A DNA stretch of 38,760 bases from JAKSCF01 sp028279945 (GCA_028279945.1 JANQMT010000008.1:1-38760); one strand, 5' to 3'. Shown: positions 24,911 through 34,475, counted from the stretch's first letter. The notes: a model not told the origin generated them from the letters alone. Made by a program: numbers and translations.

Positions 24911-26566
24911 ATGAAACATAAGTCAATTATTCTTGTATCTTTTATTATGATCTTAGCTATGATTTCAGTATTGACCAGCACACTTTTTTTTGATGCCTTA
25001 GGGCACAATGCTCCCTATTCATCTGAAGATATTGTAAGTGAAATATCTTATATGGAAGGCTCACAAATTCCTTTTGAATCCATTGAAAAATCTTCAGAAG
25101 AGTTCATCCCTCTTAGGTATCAACCTATTTTGAGCCGTTTTATTCATAATGATTATTGGATTAGATTTAAAATAGACCCCATGGGTGATTTTAAATACCT
25201 ACAATTAAACCTTAATTCAGACCGTGCCGATCTTTACTTTCCGGTAGACCATCAACAAACATACCGGCATATTAACAGCCCGGTTCAACAGGTCAGCTCT
25301 TTTTCTTCGAATCTGGTAATGGAAGTACCTAAAAATGTATCTTATAGCGATTATGTTTATCTCAAAACGAGTTGTAGGAACATTCCAAGCAATCTCATAT
25401 ATTTATATACAAGCAAAGAGCTAATGAATACCTTAAGTACGCGTAATATCTCTCTTGGTATCTTCTTTGGTATTCTGTTTGCGATACTATTTTACAATGT
25501 TATTATATTTATACTTTTCCAAGACCGAATTTTTATTTTTATCATTGGTTTTTTAATCCCTTTACTTTTGTATCTAATTGTATTTTCTTTTACCGGATAT
25601 CATAAAATTCTATTAATGCTGTTAGCTCTAACCATTATATTTGCAACTGTATTTGTAAAACTATTTCTTAAAACCAAAGAGTTATGTATTAAAATAGATT
25701 ATATTCTAACCGCTATCATTGGATTGGTTATCTTCTTAACCTTGATCTCTGTATTGACAGATTTTATTTTAATTGACCCTCTTATCTCTGTAATAAGATT
25801 CATCATTCCAATTCTTTTTACTTTCATAAGTATTAAGTGCTATCTAAAAGGAAACGGGCCGGCTCAATTTTTTGGATTTGGATGGGCATGTATTACCTTT
25901 GGAATTATCTTTTATGCTTTATCCATTGAGTTTAGGTGGATTTCTTTACCCTATTATTTTATTCTGACCAGTATTACGTTTGCTGTGATGCTTTTTTCCT
26001 TTTCTACGCTATTTAATAGAATGCGCTCTTTCATGTATCAAAAAACAAAGCTGGATAAAAACATGCGTTTTTATCACAAACTCAGTATCATTGACGAATT
26101 AACTCAATTATATAATCGCAGAAAATTATTTGATATTTTTAAAGTTAAAATGCAAGAAGCCAGAGAAGAAAAAACAACTTTATCGGTTGCCATGTTTGAT
26201 TTGGATAATTTTAAATCCATCAATGATCAATATGGTCATCTTGCCGGAGATTTGATTATACGAGAACTATCTTCTACTATTAAAGACAACATACGGTACT
26301 ATGATTTTGCTTTCAGATATGGCGGCGAAGAACTATTGGTACTTCTTTATGATGCCGATCAAGTTACGGCTACTTTTATATGTGAAAGAATTAGAAAATC
26401 CTTCATAGCTAAAAAATATGAAGAAATAGACGGTAATAATGTTACAGTTAGTATTGGTGTCAGCACCTTATTACCGGATGATACGGCTGACATTCTGATA
26501 CAGCGGGCTGATGATGCCTTATACATGGCTAAGAGTAATGGCAAAAATCAAACCTGCACAAAATAA
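24911..26566 (+). CDS. 7TM receptor-type diguanylate cyclase (GGDEF)
   Basis: Makes the second messenger c-di-GMP from GTP in response to an extracellular cue. The order is an N-terminal membrane anchor (about 5-25), an extracytoplasmic domain of the 7TMR-DISM type (35-175, with NDYWIRF), seven membrane helices (about 180-375), a short linker, and a C-terminal GGDEF domain. The active site reads RYGGEEL (471-475), and the nucleotide region is FDLDNFKSINDQYGH. The inhibitory site RYYD lies just upstream, so both catalysis and product feedback look intact. It has 551 aa from ATG 24911 after GGGGGAC. Its 3' end is part of the direct repeat described at 26544-26597. Confidence 0.93.
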   Translation: MKHKSIILVSFIMILAMISVLTSTLFFDALGHNAPYSSEDIVSEISYMEGSQIPFESIEKSSEEFIPLRYQPILSRFIHNDYWIRFKIDPMGDFKYLQLNLNSDRADLYFPVDHQQTYRHINSPVQQVSSFSSNLVMEVPKNVSYSDYVYLKTSCRNIPSNLIYLYTSKELMNTLSTRNISLGIFFGILFAILFYNVIIFILFQDRIFIFIIGFLIPLLLYLIVFSFTGYHKILLMLLALTIIFATVFVKLFLKTKELCIKIDYILTAIIGLVIFLTLISVLTDFILIDPLISVIRFIIPILFTFISIKCYLKGNGPAQFFGFGWACITFGIIFYALSIEFRWISLPYYFILTSITFAVMLFSFSTLFNRMRSFMYQKTKLDKNMRFYHKLSIIDELTQLYNRRKLFDIFKVKMQEAREEKTTLSVAMFDLDNFKSINDQYGHLAGDLIIRELSSTIKDNIRYYDFAFRYGGEELLVLLYDADQVTATFICERIRKSFIAKKYEEIDGNNVTVSIGVSTLLPDDTADILIQRADDALYMAKSNGKNQTCTK

Positions 26567-26597
26567 ACAATGTTTCAGGCCTGCATCGTTTCCTAAT
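26544..26597 (+). repeat. Left copy of split direct repeat (GGDEF 3' end / ROK 3' fragment)
   Basis: Two exact matches to the right copy at 34634-34731. A 24-bp block (26544-26567) holds the end of the diguanylate cyclase gene, and a 22-bp block (26576-26597) matches codons for QLGNDAGL of the ROK kinase gene. The blocks are 8 bp apart here and 52 bp apart in the right copy. The oxidoreductase stop codon (26597-26599) falls at the edge of the second block. Confidence 0.92.
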
Positions 26598-27751
26598 CAG
26601 ACTTCTACCCAACACATTTCTTTAGCAGATCGGACGATTCTTTCGCATATCATCAGTTCTCGAAGTCCTGCTTCAAATGTTGGGAATGCAGGGCTTATAT
26701 TGTTTTTGTGTCCATTATTTAAGATGTATTTATAGTACTGCGTAAACAGTTGTTTGGATGTATCGGCAAACCCTTCGTTATGTCCTCCCGGGAAACCGAT
26801 ATATCCCCTGACATCTTCACTTACAAGTGCCGGATCCTTCAGCATTATTTGGTTTGCTTGATCCCGATTACCAATCCACAATTCGTTGGGTCTTTCACCC
26901 GACCAGCTAACCGATTTTTTGGAACCATAAATTTCAAAATAGATCCGGTTTTTTCTTCCAGATGCCGTTTGGTTTACCGTCAAGGATCCATGTGCGTTCT
27001 TATCAAAATGGATTAAAACCGAAGCATAATCTTCCGTACCTATGGGGACTTCTTCATAATCCGAGTTTTTTAAGATTTTACCGGAATACGTTTCTATTTC
27101 CCTAATGGGCTTCTTCCGTGTTTTATGAAAGGTAGCAAAATCAGCACATACCTTCTTCGTCTTTAGTTCCGTTATAGTTTCAATCATATCAAACCAGTGG
27201 GAACCAATATCTGCAACAGCTCTTGAGTCGCCGCTCATCTTGGGATCTATCCGCCAATTATAATCCGTTTGATAAAAAAGCCAGTCTTGTTGATACGACC
27301 CATTGACTGCAAATATATCTCCTAATTCCCCCGCACTAATCATAGAGCGTACTTGCTGAACCATTGGATAAAATCTCAAATTAAATCCCACCGCATTTGC
27401 AAGTTTTTTCTCTTTTGCAATTGAAACCAGCTCTAACGCTTCTTTCGATGTCATTGCCAGCGGCTTTTCACATACAACGTGCTTTCCCGCATGCAATGTG
27501 TCTTTGACCATTTGAAAGTGCAAAAAATTTGGCGTGCAGATATGCACCGCATCGATCTCCTTATCGTTAATCAACTCTGTATAGTTCCCGTAGGCTTTTG
27601 ATATCCCAAGCTGCTTGGCTTTCGCTTTTGCTGTCTCTTCATTGATATCAGCTAAAGCCGTAACAGCAACAAAACTGATCCGCCGTAACGCTTCGATATG
27701 TGCCGGTCCAATAAACCCCGTACCTATTACCCCAATTTTTATTTTATCCAT
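26597..27751 (-). CDS. Gfo/Idh/MocA-family sugar oxidoreductase (module 1)
   Basis: NAD(P)-dependent oxidoreductase acting on a sugar or polyol, 384 aa. The N-terminal Rossmann fold shows GVIGTGFIGPAH at 7-18, the family EKP motif lies in VCEKPLAM near 94, and the C-terminal domain has DIGSHWFD near 181, which carries the catalytic His/Asp region. GGGAGG precedes the ATG. It is the last gene of module 1, ends 30 bp from the convergent diguanylate cyclase, and has no visible terminator. Its substrate is unknown; it probably works with the TIM-barrel isomerase encoded just upstream. Confidence 0.9.
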   Translation of the reverse strand: MDKIKIGVIGTGFIGPAHIEALRRISFVAVTALADINEETAKAKAKQLGISKAYGNYTELINDKEIDAVHICTPNFLHFQMVKDTLHAGKHVVCEKPLAMTSKEALELVSIAKEKKLANAVGFNLRFYPMVQQVRSMISAGELGDIFAVNGSYQQDWLFYQTDYNWRIDPKMSGDSRAVADIGSHWFDMIETITELKTKKVCADFATFHKTRKKPIREIETYSGKILKNSDYEEVPIGTEDYASVLIHFDKNAHGSLTVNQTASGRKNRIYFEIYGSKKSVSWSGERPNELWIGNRDQANQIMLKDPALVSEDVRGYIGFPGGHNEGFADTSKQLFTQYYKYILNNGHKNNISPAFPTFEAGLRELMICERIVRSAKEMCWVEV

Positions 27752-27780
27752 AAAAGCCTCCCAATCTACATTATCAGACT

Positions 27781-28617
27781 TTATTTTAATTTTTCTTCAA
27801 TTGATTTTAGTGTTTCCAAAGACGTTCTCGCAACAGAATCTGGATGAACACTTCGAGAACCGAACCCTGTCTCCATAGTTACATAGCCGGAGTAATTAAC
27901 GTCTTTAAGTGCTTGCATAATTGCAACAAAATCACATCCTGAAGTTCCCGGAGCTGTTCTATTATAGTCAGTAAGATGAACATTTCTCAATTTTTCTGCC
28001 ATGGTATAAATATAATCTGTTGGCGGCTCACATCTATGGAAAGCGTGTGCAGTGTCAAACATTACGCCAACATTTGATAAGCCGCTTTGCTCCATTAACG
28101 CAAGTGCGTCTTCGGCACTTTCAACCAAATTGCTATCTTCTGCTGTTGGTTCAACACATATGGTCACGCCTTTGTCCGCCGCATATGCACCAACCCTCTT
28201 TAATGTATCTAGGGAATTATTCCATGCAGTTTGCTTTTTAGTTCCATAGATATACCATCCGGCAACATATAGCATGGTCTTGCAATCGAGATCAACTGCG
28301 ATATCACACACTTTTTTAAGATGATTGATTGTCCATTCTCTTTCTGCATCATCAACTGACGCAACGTTTGCTCCTGGTCCACCGCCAGGCACGGCTAAAA
28401 CCGAACTGATGACAATATTATTATCTTTTAAACACTGTCTAATATATTCTCTCTTTTTATTGTCAAAGTATTCCGGCCAAGCGTGTGGAGATGTACATCC
28501 CAGCTCAATGCCGTCGTACCCAATCCGCGCCAATCTCTTGATCGTCTCATCCAGCGGATAGGCCGGTACCCAGCAAGGAAAACTACTGTAAACCCACGTA
28601 TTAAATGCATATTTCAT
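27781..28617 (-). CDS. Xylose-isomerase-like TIM-barrel sugar isomerase/epimerase (module 1)
   Basis: AP-endonuclease-2/IolE-type TIM barrel, 278 aa, expected to isomerise, epimerise or dehydrate a sugar derivative at a divalent metal. Likely metal-ligand strands are CVEPTAED near 152, MFDTAHAFH near 186, and VHLTDYNR near 214, with METGFGSRS near 250. A ribosome-binding site (AAAGGAG) precedes the ATG. It lies 29 bp upstream of the oxidoreductase gene. The same pair of families occurs again in module 2. Confidence 0.9.
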   Translation of the reverse strand: MKYAFNTWVYSSFPCWVPAYPLDETIKRLARIGYDGIELGCTSPHAWPEYFDNKKREYIRQCLKDNNIVISSVLAVPGGGPGANVASVDDAEREWTINHLKKVCDIAVDLDCKTMLYVAGWYIYGTKKQTAWNNSLDTLKRVGAYAADKGVTICVEPTAEDSNLVESAEDALALMEQSGLSNVGVMFDTAHAFHRCEPPTDYIYTMAEKLRNVHLTDYNRTAPGTSGCDFVAIMQALKDVNYSGYVTMETGFGSRSVHPDSVARTSLETLKSIEEKLK

Positions 28618-28645
28618 ATCATTGCTCCTTTATTTTATACTCTCT

Positions 28646-29635
28646 TTAATTCTTATTTAGTACCTTTTTACCACCTACTGAGCTTAGCGCAACAGCGATG
28701 ATAATAATGGCTCCCCTAATGATCATTTGTTGACTGACGCTCAATCCGCCGATAATCAATCCATTGTTGATCATCCCCATCAACAGCGATCCTATAATAG
28801 CACCGATGATACTGCCCGTTCCACCGGCCATACTGGTTCCTCCCAGTATAACCGCAGCAATTACCGTCAGTTCATCACCTTCACCAAATGTATATCTTGC
28901 CGACTGCATTCTGCCGGCATACAGCATACCCGCAAGGCTTGCAGATATCCCTGATAACATAAGAACTATTACCGTAATGCTTTTAACTTTTACACCCGTA
29001 AATTTTGCCGCAATAACATTACCACCGGTGGCAAGCACTTTCTTACCAAAGGACATGTGTTGGAGAGCATAATGTCCAATAATCATTGCTACAACTGTCC
29101 AAATCAATAATATTGGTACAACACCGCCAATTGTTCCTAAACCAAATATTTGATTGAATGTATTATTGACAATTGGAACGGTAGCCGTATTTGTAATCCA
29201 CATTGCGGCACCCTTTACTATACTTAGCATACCCAGTGTTACCAAAAATGACGGAATACCAAAGATTGCAACGAGCAAACCCGACACCATCCCACATATA
29301 GCACCAATCATGAGACCAGCCAGTATCGCCAGCACAACACTTCCTGTCGCTTGAAGGATTAGTGCAACCACCAAAGAAGTAAATGCCGCTATTGAGCCAA
29401 TTGACAAATCAATGTTACTAGAAGCAATAACAAACGTCATTGCTACCGCCATTATTGAAATCATCGCCGTTTGTCTTGTGATATTCAGAATATTATTTAT
29501 TGAAAAGAATCTTCCACCCAACCATATGGCAAATAATACTAAAATAAAAACAAATATGATATAGACCATATAGTTAAGATAATTGATTTGTCGTTTGTGC
29601 TTTTTATCTTCAATCTTTTTAGTGTTGGATGGCAT
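28646..29635 (-). CDS. Sugar ABC transporter permease, RbsC family (module 1)
   Basis: Multi-spanning permease, 329 aa with about 8-10 hydrophobic segments. Typical family stretches are SSNIDLSIGSIAAF near 70 and AAVILGGTSMAGGTGS near 244. The start overlaps the end of the ATPase gene by 17 bp, suggesting coupled translation. It pairs with the ATPase and binding protein of the same module for import of a ribose/inositol-type solute. Confidence 0.95.
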   Translation of the reverse strand: MPSNTKKIEDKKHKRQINYLNYMVYIIFVFILVLFAIWLGGRFFSINNILNITRQTAMISIMAVAMTFVIASSNIDLSIGSIAAFTSLVVALILQATGSVVLAILAGLMIGAICGMVSGLLVAIFGIPSFLVTLGMLSIVKGAAMWITNTATVPIVNNTFNQIFGLGTIGGVVPILLIWTVVAMIIGHYALQHMSFGKKVLATGGNVIAAKFTGVKVKSITVIVLMLSGISASLAGMLYAGRMQSARYTFGEGDELTVIAAVILGGTSMAGGTGSIIGAIIGSLLMGMINNGLIIGGLSVSQQMIIRGAIIIIAVALSSVGGKKVLNKN

Positions 29636-31112
29636 GTTGCAAAACCTCCTCGGATTCTATTTCATCACATTTTAATTCGCCGGTTATTTCACCTTTTTTA
29701 AATATCAAGATGCGATCACAAACCGCTATTAATTCAGAAAGCTCTGAGGAAACAAATATGACACTATTTTGATTTGCAGCAAATTCTTTTGTTATTTCGA
29801 TGATTTCGGACTTTGCACCAATGTCTATTCCGGCAGTGGGCTCGTCCATAAGTAGAACCCTTGGTGATGTTTTCATCCATTTAGACACCACCACTTTTTG
29901 CTGATTCCCTCCAGAGAGATGATTTAGAGGCGTATTATAGCTATCCGTCTTTATTTTAAAATCTTTAATGCATTCATTGGCTAAATTACTTGTCCTTGCT
30001 TTATTAATACTGATCCCCTTCGTTACTCGCTGCAAATTTGGTAATATAATATTTTCTTTTATCGTATGCTCTAGTACCAAACCTTCTCTCCGTCGGTCTT
30101 CCGGTATCAATACCAGCCCCATATCTATAGCTTTCTGAACATTAGGTATATCAACTTTCTCCGAATCAATCCTTATTTCCCCGCTGTCGAAATTTCTAAT
30201 TCCAAATATTGTTTCAAGGACTTCTGTTCTACCACTGCCCAAAAGACCTGCAAACCCAAGAATTTCTCCCTTATACAAGTCAAACGATATATTGTTCAGC
30301 TTCTTATCAATACAAATATCTTGTACTTCAATAATTTTCTCATCGGTGATACTGGTACTTACTTCTTTTTTAACAAGGGACTTCTTTTCTGCACTGCCGA
30401 TAATATCCCCTATTAAAGATTGCATATCATATTCGCCGGCACTTTTGCTTGCCACTTTTTTCCCATCTCTGAGTACTGTAATTTCATCAGCAATCCTAAA
30501 AATTTCATTCATGCGATGAGAAATATATACAATTGACACACCTTTTGCTTTTAGACGCTCAATGATCCTGAAAAGCATTTCCGTTTCTTTCTCAGTGAGA
30601 GATGCTGTAGGCTCATCCATGACAAGTACCGAAGTCTTTACGGATAAAGCTTTTGCAATTTCAATCATTTGGCATGTACCAACATCCAAATCTTGTATCT
30701 TTGTTGTCACGCTGATATCAATATCTAAATCACTCAAAATCTCTTGCGTGTTCTTTTTCATCTTTTTATAATTTAGCTTGTTAAATGTTCTTATCTCTCT
30801 GCCCAAATAAATATTATCGACTATTGACAATGTGGGAATTAAACTCAATTCCTGAAAGATCAAACCGATTCCGCTGTTTCGCGCATCTTCATATGTCTTG
30901 AAATCAGTAGGAACATCATTCATTTTAATAATCCCTCCATCATTGCTATATACGCCCGTCAATATTTTCATCAACGTAGATTTACCTGCGCCATTACCGC
31001 CAACCAGAGCATGTATCGTCCCCTTTTTTAATTTGAAATCCACGTTATCTAAAACCTTTATTCCGCTAAAGGACTTACTGATTCCTTCAAGGGATAAGAC
31101 ATATTCCGACAT
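29619..31112 (-). CDS. Sugar ABC transporter ATP-binding protein, RbsA family (module 1)
   Basis: Duplicated ATPase of about 497 aa. In the first half Walker A GGNGAGKST lies near 36, an unusual signature LDVGTCQ (LSxGxxQ is common) near 133, and Walker B VLVMDEPTASLT near 157. In the second half a degenerate Walker A GLLGSGRTE, signature LSGGNQQ and Walker B VLLMDEPTAGID appear, as usual for RbsA proteins. ATG 31112 is preferred because GAGGTG precedes it; a GTG at 31118 lies closer to that site. Module context gives sugar import, but the substrate is unknown. Confidence 0.95.
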   Translation of the reverse strand: MSEYVLSLEGISKSFSGIKVLDNVDFKLKKGTIHALVGGNGAGKSTLMKILTGVYSNDGGIIKMNDVPTDFKTYEDARNSGIGLIFQELSLIPTLSIVDNIYLGREIRTFNKLNYKKMKKNTQEILSDLDIDISVTTKIQDLDVGTCQMIEIAKALSVKTSVLVMDEPTASLTEKETEMLFRIIERLKAKGVSIVYISHRMNEIFRIADEITVLRDGKKVASKSAGEYDMQSLIGDIIGSAEKKSLVKKEVSTSITDEKIIEVQDICIDKKLNNISFDLYKGEILGFAGLLGSGRTEVLETIFGIRNFDSGEIRIDSEKVDIPNVQKAIDMGLVLIPEDRRREGLVLEHTIKENIILPNLQRVTKGISINKARTSNLANECIKDFKIKTDSYNTPLNHLSGGNQQKVVVSKWMKTSPRVLLMDEPTAGIDIGAKSEIIEITKEFAANQNSVIFVSSELSELIAVCDRILIFKKGEITGELKCDEIESEEVLQHAIQH

Positions 31113-31150
31113 TTTCACACCTCATATCACCACAATATTGAGTTTTGAGA

Positions 31151-31178
31151 ATCTCCGCCTAAATATTAAGACGGAGAT
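31151..31178 (-). repeat. Hairpin between binding-protein and ATPase genes
   Basis: Seven-base arms ATCTCCG / CGGAGAT around a 14-nt loop, 40 bp after the binding-protein stop. There is no strong T-run on the transcribed strand. It is probably an mRNA-stability or partial-termination structure, analogous to the one after dctP. Confidence 0.5.
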
Positions 31179-31217
31179 ACTCCCTTTATGTTAATGCAAT
31201 GACTATTTTATAATAGA

Positions 31218-32414
31218 TTAATTGCTTCCTTCATAAGCCTCAATCAGCCAATCCGGTGCTTCCTTCAAATGATATGTTGTTTTGTAAGCTTCAAGCACAT
31301 TTTCTTTCATGGTTGGAAGCGTCGGTGGAGAAACATAAGACGAGGGGACTTCCTTGCCAAGCAATCCATAACATGCCAGCATTGCCTCTGCAATGCCTTG
31401 GTCATATGAACGAGGAGCCGCAGTACCTCTAATGATCCCATCCGATGCAATCATTCTTGCCGTGTTGTCGCCAAGGTCAATCGTTGTAATGATAATATCG
31501 TCACGTCCAATGGATTTTGCAGATGCAATGACGCTTTGCGCAGGAATATCCCAGCTTGCATAGATACCTTTTATCTCAGGATAATTTGCAAAAATACCGT
31601 CTGCAACTTCGCCAACTTTATTGGAATCTGCGAAACCAACTTCATCAACAATAGTGATGTTTGGATAATCATTCTCAATTGTCTCTTTAAAGCCTCTGTC
31701 TCTTTCATTTGTTACAAAAAACGCAGCATCATAATAAACCATTGCTACTTCACCTTTGTAACCCAATTGATAAGCCATTATATCTGCAGCCGCTTTACCG
31801 TTACCATAGCTATCTGAGTTTACACAACCGATATAATCTTTACCTGCTTCCATGCCATTGGCAATGTTCTCCATAAATACAATTTTTGTGCCTGATGCTG
31901 CAACATTTTTTAATGTTTCAGATGTTGCATCAGGGTCTACAGGCATAACAAATAATACATCCGGTTCGAGTGCCATTGTTGTTTCAATATCTGCAATCTG
32001 TTTTTCAACTTTGAAATTAGCATCTGTAACAGAAACAACTTCTATCCCTACAGAATTTAACAACTCAGTTGCGGCAGCAACTTTTGTTTGATTGCACTGG
32101 TCGCTTTGAATGTGATAACAAAAAGCAGCAGTATAGTTTCCGGCCTTTAATTGTTCCTTTTCCTCATCTGTCAAAGAAAACTCTGCCGGTGATGCAGCTC
32201 TCTCTCCATTGGGACCAGCACCAAGTACTTCTGTAGGATTGAGGTCGATCTTTGGATACTCAATTGTATCAGTATTCTCCTCCTCATTCCCTTGGGTTAC
32301 ATCGGGTGTTTCAGTTGTCTTATTATCCTCTGCCGGTGCACATGCCGCAAATACAAAGCTTAATGACAACATCATACAAAATACAACCACAACCTGCTTA
32401 ACTTTAGTCTTCAA
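31218..32414 (-). CDS. Sugar ABC transporter substrate-binding lipoprotein (module 1)
   Basis: Periplasmic-binding-protein type 1 fold (RbsB/LacI-like), 398 aa. A lipoprotein signal ends FVFAAC with the lipid Cys at 25. It is followed by an acidic Thr/Glu/Asn-rich linker (26-55) and the two-lobed domain with DVLFVMPVDPDAT near 150 and RDRGFKETI near 222. It starts at TTG 32414, about 10 nt after GGGGAGG. It is longer than RbsB (about 300 aa) because of the linker and an extra N-terminal stretch. It lies between the alcohol dehydrogenase and ATPase genes. Confidence 0.92.
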   Translation of the reverse strand: MKTKVKQVVVVFCMMLSLSFVFAACAPAEDNKTTETPDVTQGNEEENTDTIEYPKIDLNPTEVLGAGPNGERAASPAEFSLTDEEKEQLKAGNYTAAFCYHIQSDQCNQTKVAAATELLNSVGIEVVSVTDANFKVEKQIADIETTMALEPDVLFVMPVDPDATSETLKNVAASGTKIVFMENIANGMEAGKDYIGCVNSDSYGNGKAAADIMAYQLGYKGEVAMVYYDAAFFVTNERDRGFKETIENDYPNITIVDEVGFADSNKVGEVADGIFANYPEIKGIYASWDIPAQSVIASAKSIGRDDIIITTIDLGDNTARMIASDGIIRGTAAPRSYDQGIAEAMLACYGLLGKEVPSSYVSPPTLPTMKENVLEAYKTTYHLKEAPDWLIEAYEGSN

Positions 32415-32457
32415 TTTGCATAAACCTCCCCTTATTTAATATTATCTTTATAGACAT

Positions 32458-32523
32458 TAATTACTCAACTTTCCCACCTAGGGAATTAACTATGTCCCTA
32501 AAAAAAGACAGTTGAGTTAATTA
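32458..32523 (-). repeat. Long inverted repeat between the alcohol dehydrogenase and binding-protein genes
   Basis: Outer arms TAATTACTCAACT and AGTTGAGTTAATTA enclose a second pair, TAGGGA / TCCCTA. The structure starts directly after the dehydrogenase stop (32525) and ends 44 bp before the binding-protein start. It could be an operator or an attenuator for the transport genes. Confidence 0.55.
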
Positions 32524-32524
32524 C

Positions 32525-33547
32525 TTATTGATCCCATACGAATACCACTTTTTGCGTTTCGCGCCCATCAAAAAGCCGAAACGCTTCTTCTGCATCCTTT
32601 ATGTTAAAAGTATGGGTAGATATTTTTTCTAACTGTATATTATGCTTCACAATAAAACTCGAAATCTCTTCCCAATCTGAACGGTTAAAATACCAACACC
32701 CTTTAAGTGTCATTAATTTTCTTAAAAACTGGTCACTTGGATTTATATCACAAGAATTCGACTCAGCAATAATCCCAACTTCACCTTGCTTTTTAGTGCA
32801 ATTTAACGCATCATTTAACGCATTGCCACCCGCGCAAACAATAGATACATCTGCACCGATATTATCTGTAAGCCGATATATTTCGTTAACAGAATTAATA
32901 TCTTTTGCATTTATCGTATAATCTGCTCCTAGTTCCTTTGCCAATTGCAATCGTTGATCGTCAATATCTATCGCTATTACCGACGCTCCATATCCCTTTG
33001 CCATCAATACACCGCCGCAGCCCATGGGTCCTACCCCGAAGATTGCAACTGTTTTGGTACCATTAACGTCCAGCCTCTTGCATGCGGTATACAGTGTACC
33101 TCCAACATCAGTAGACAAAGCTCCGGTAACAAAACTCATTTTATCAGGTAACAACAAGCAATTTTCCTGCGGTATAACCATATAGTCTGCATGTGCACCT
33201 TCTGCTTGAAACCCAATACATTTAAATTGAGAACATAGTATCACGTTTCCCGACAAACAATGCTCGCACACACCACAACCAAGACCTAGATATAATGCGA
33301 CTCGATCTCCAACCTTAACTTTATTCACATTTTCACCAAGCTTTTCAACTACACCGCATGGTTCATGTCCTGGTGTAATATTACTCTGCTCTTCATCAAA
33401 TATCTTTTCGCCGTGATATTTATGCAAATCACTTCGGCATAGTGCTGATGCTTTCAACTTGACCAGAATCTCGCCTTCTTTTGGCTCTGGAATTGGTGCC
33501 TCAACAACCTCAATGCTATCTTTTCCCATAATTTTAACAGCCAACAT
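32525..33547 (-). CDS. Zinc-dependent medium-chain alcohol/polyol dehydrogenase
   Basis: NAD(P)-dependent dehydrogenase of the MDR family (sorbitol, threonine or related alcohol), 340 aa. Catalytic zinc ligands are Cys37 and the GHE motif at 60-62. The structural zinc site is Cys91, Cys94, Cys97 and Cys105. The Rossmann motif is GVGPMGCGG in the second half. ATG 33547 follows AGGAGGG; the frame extends upstream to 33676, but that part lies within the regulator gene and is not credible. It starts 40 bp after the XRE-cupin gene and is probably co-transcribed. The exact substrate is unknown. Confidence 0.92.
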   Translation of the reverse strand: MLAVKIMGKDSIEVVEAPIPEPKEGEILVKLKASALCRSDLHKYHGEKIFDEEQSNITPGHEPCGVVEKLGENVNKVKVGDRVALYLGLGCGVCEHCLSGNVILCSQFKCIGFQAEGAHADYMVIPQENCLLLPDKMSFVTGALSTDVGGTLYTACKRLDVNGTKTVAIFGVGPMGCGGVLMAKGYGASVIAIDIDDQRLQLAKELGADYTINAKDINSVNEIYRLTDNIGADVSIVCAGGNALNDALNCTKKQGEVGIIAESNSCDINPSDQFLRKLMTLKGCWYFNRSDWEEISSFIVKHNIQLEKISTHTFNIKDAEEAFRLFDGRETQKVVFVWDQ

Positions 33548-33587
33548 TTTCAACCCTCCTAATTTATTTAACGATGTTCCATAAAGG

Positions 33588-34154
33588 CTAATTGAAAAAC
33601 GCCTGTGATGAAACGCACAGTATTTGACTTTCACCCTCATCACAAATACTTCTAAACGAATGTTCAATAGATGCATCGAAATAGCAGCTATCCCCTTTAT
33701 GCATTTCTATTACTCGATCTGCTAATATGAATTCAATCTGCCCTTCCAGTACGTATATAATCTCTTCTCCATCATGCTTATATGGTGGTATTCCGGATAC
33801 GGTTCTGGGCTGCAGAATATGTATCGTAGGTTCCAGCAGGTTGGAGTTATCGAGTGTTGACAAAAACTGTAGTTTCAAACCCTCACCAATATTCTTCAGA
33901 GTTCTACGTTCATTTTTTTTAATTAATTGATAATTTAATGGAATGGATTCTTCGGTCGTCTCGCCTAATATATATGACATAGTTGAGTTAAGTGCTTCAG
34001 ATACTTTCTTTAAAGCCGATAACGAAAGTGCTGTTTTATTATTTTCTACTTGTGACAAAAAACTAGAGGTTGTATCTACTCTGTCAGCAAGTTCTTTTAG
34101 TGATAGCCCCTCCTTTTTTCTTAAATCTTTTATTCTCTCGCCAATTGTATTCAT
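33588..34154 (-). CDS. XRE-family regulator with C-terminal cupin domain
   Basis: A transcription regulator of 188 aa. The N-terminal helix-turn-helix (MNTIGERIKDLRKKEGLSLKEL to about residue 60) is followed by a cupin sensor domain (about 110-180, with HDGEEIIYVLEGQIEF and EHSFRS) that likely binds a small molecule. ATG 34154 follows GAGGAG; a TTG at 34169 lacks a site. It is the first gene of module 1 and probably regulates it. The promoter is at 34237-34264. A decayed copy of its 5' end and upstream region lies at 34317-34475. Confidence 0.93.
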   Translation of the reverse strand: MNTIGERIKDLRKKEGLSLKELADRVDTTSSFLSQVENNKTALSLSALKKVSEALNSTMSYILGETTEESIPLNYQLIKKNERRTLKNIGEGLKLQFLSTLDNSNLLEPTIHILQPRTVSGIPPYKHDGEEIIYVLEGQIEFILADRVIEMHKGDSCYFDASIEHSFRSICDEGESQILCVSSQAFFN

Positions 34155-34236
34155 AAGTAATCTCCTCAAATAAATTATTTAAATATTTCTTAACTTTTAG
34201 TACTTAATCCATAAAATATACTTGTCTATAGTTAAT

Positions 34237-34264
34237 ATTGTACACATATACGCCAAAATGTCAA
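34237..34264 (-). promoter_or_regulatory. Sigma-A promoter of the XRE-cupin gene and module 1
   Basis: On the minus strand a perfect -35 TTGACA (34264-34259), a 16-nt spacer and -10 TACAAT (34242-34237), about 80 bp upstream of the start codon. The A/T-rich stretch between promoter and gene (34155-34212) is repeated, with changes, at 34417-34475. Confidence 0.7.
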
Positions 34265-34316
34265 GTATTATTTAACACGGTAATACCATAAAAATTTATT
34301 TTATCCAAAAACTTAT

Positions 34317-34475
34317 GCCTAAAAACCAGAGGTTGTACTTGCTCTTTCACCAAGTTATTTCAGTGATATCCCCTCCTTTTTTTTAGGTTTTTTATGCTCT
34401 TTCCAATTCTATTCATAAGTAATCGCCCAAATAAATTATTTAATATTTCTTAACTATTAGTACTTGATAGGAACT
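34317..34475 (-). pseudogene. Decayed duplicate of the XRE regulator 5' end and leader
   Basis: The segment mirrors 34054-34212. It contains an ATG at 34416 followed by a recognisable MNRIGKSIKNLKK (live gene: MNTIGERIKDLRK), then a one-base loss in the A-run and in-frame stops. The upstream half keeps the AATAATTTATT and AGTACTA stretches of the live leader. It is a remnant of a tandem duplication; no product is expected. It occupies part of the 519-bp gap between the regulator and ROK genes. Confidence 0.85.

Noticed and set aside
26564..26600. Transposon ends or an attachment site with integrase at the module 1 edges
   Set aside because: The repeats are pieces of the neighbouring genes, not inverted transposon ends, and no transposase or integrase gene occurs in the window.
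33548..33676. N-terminal extension of the alcohol dehydrogenase frame to 33676
   Set aside because: The extension lies in the 3' part of the XRE-cupin gene in another frame. A strong AGGAGGG site precedes the ATG at 33547, where the family homology starts.
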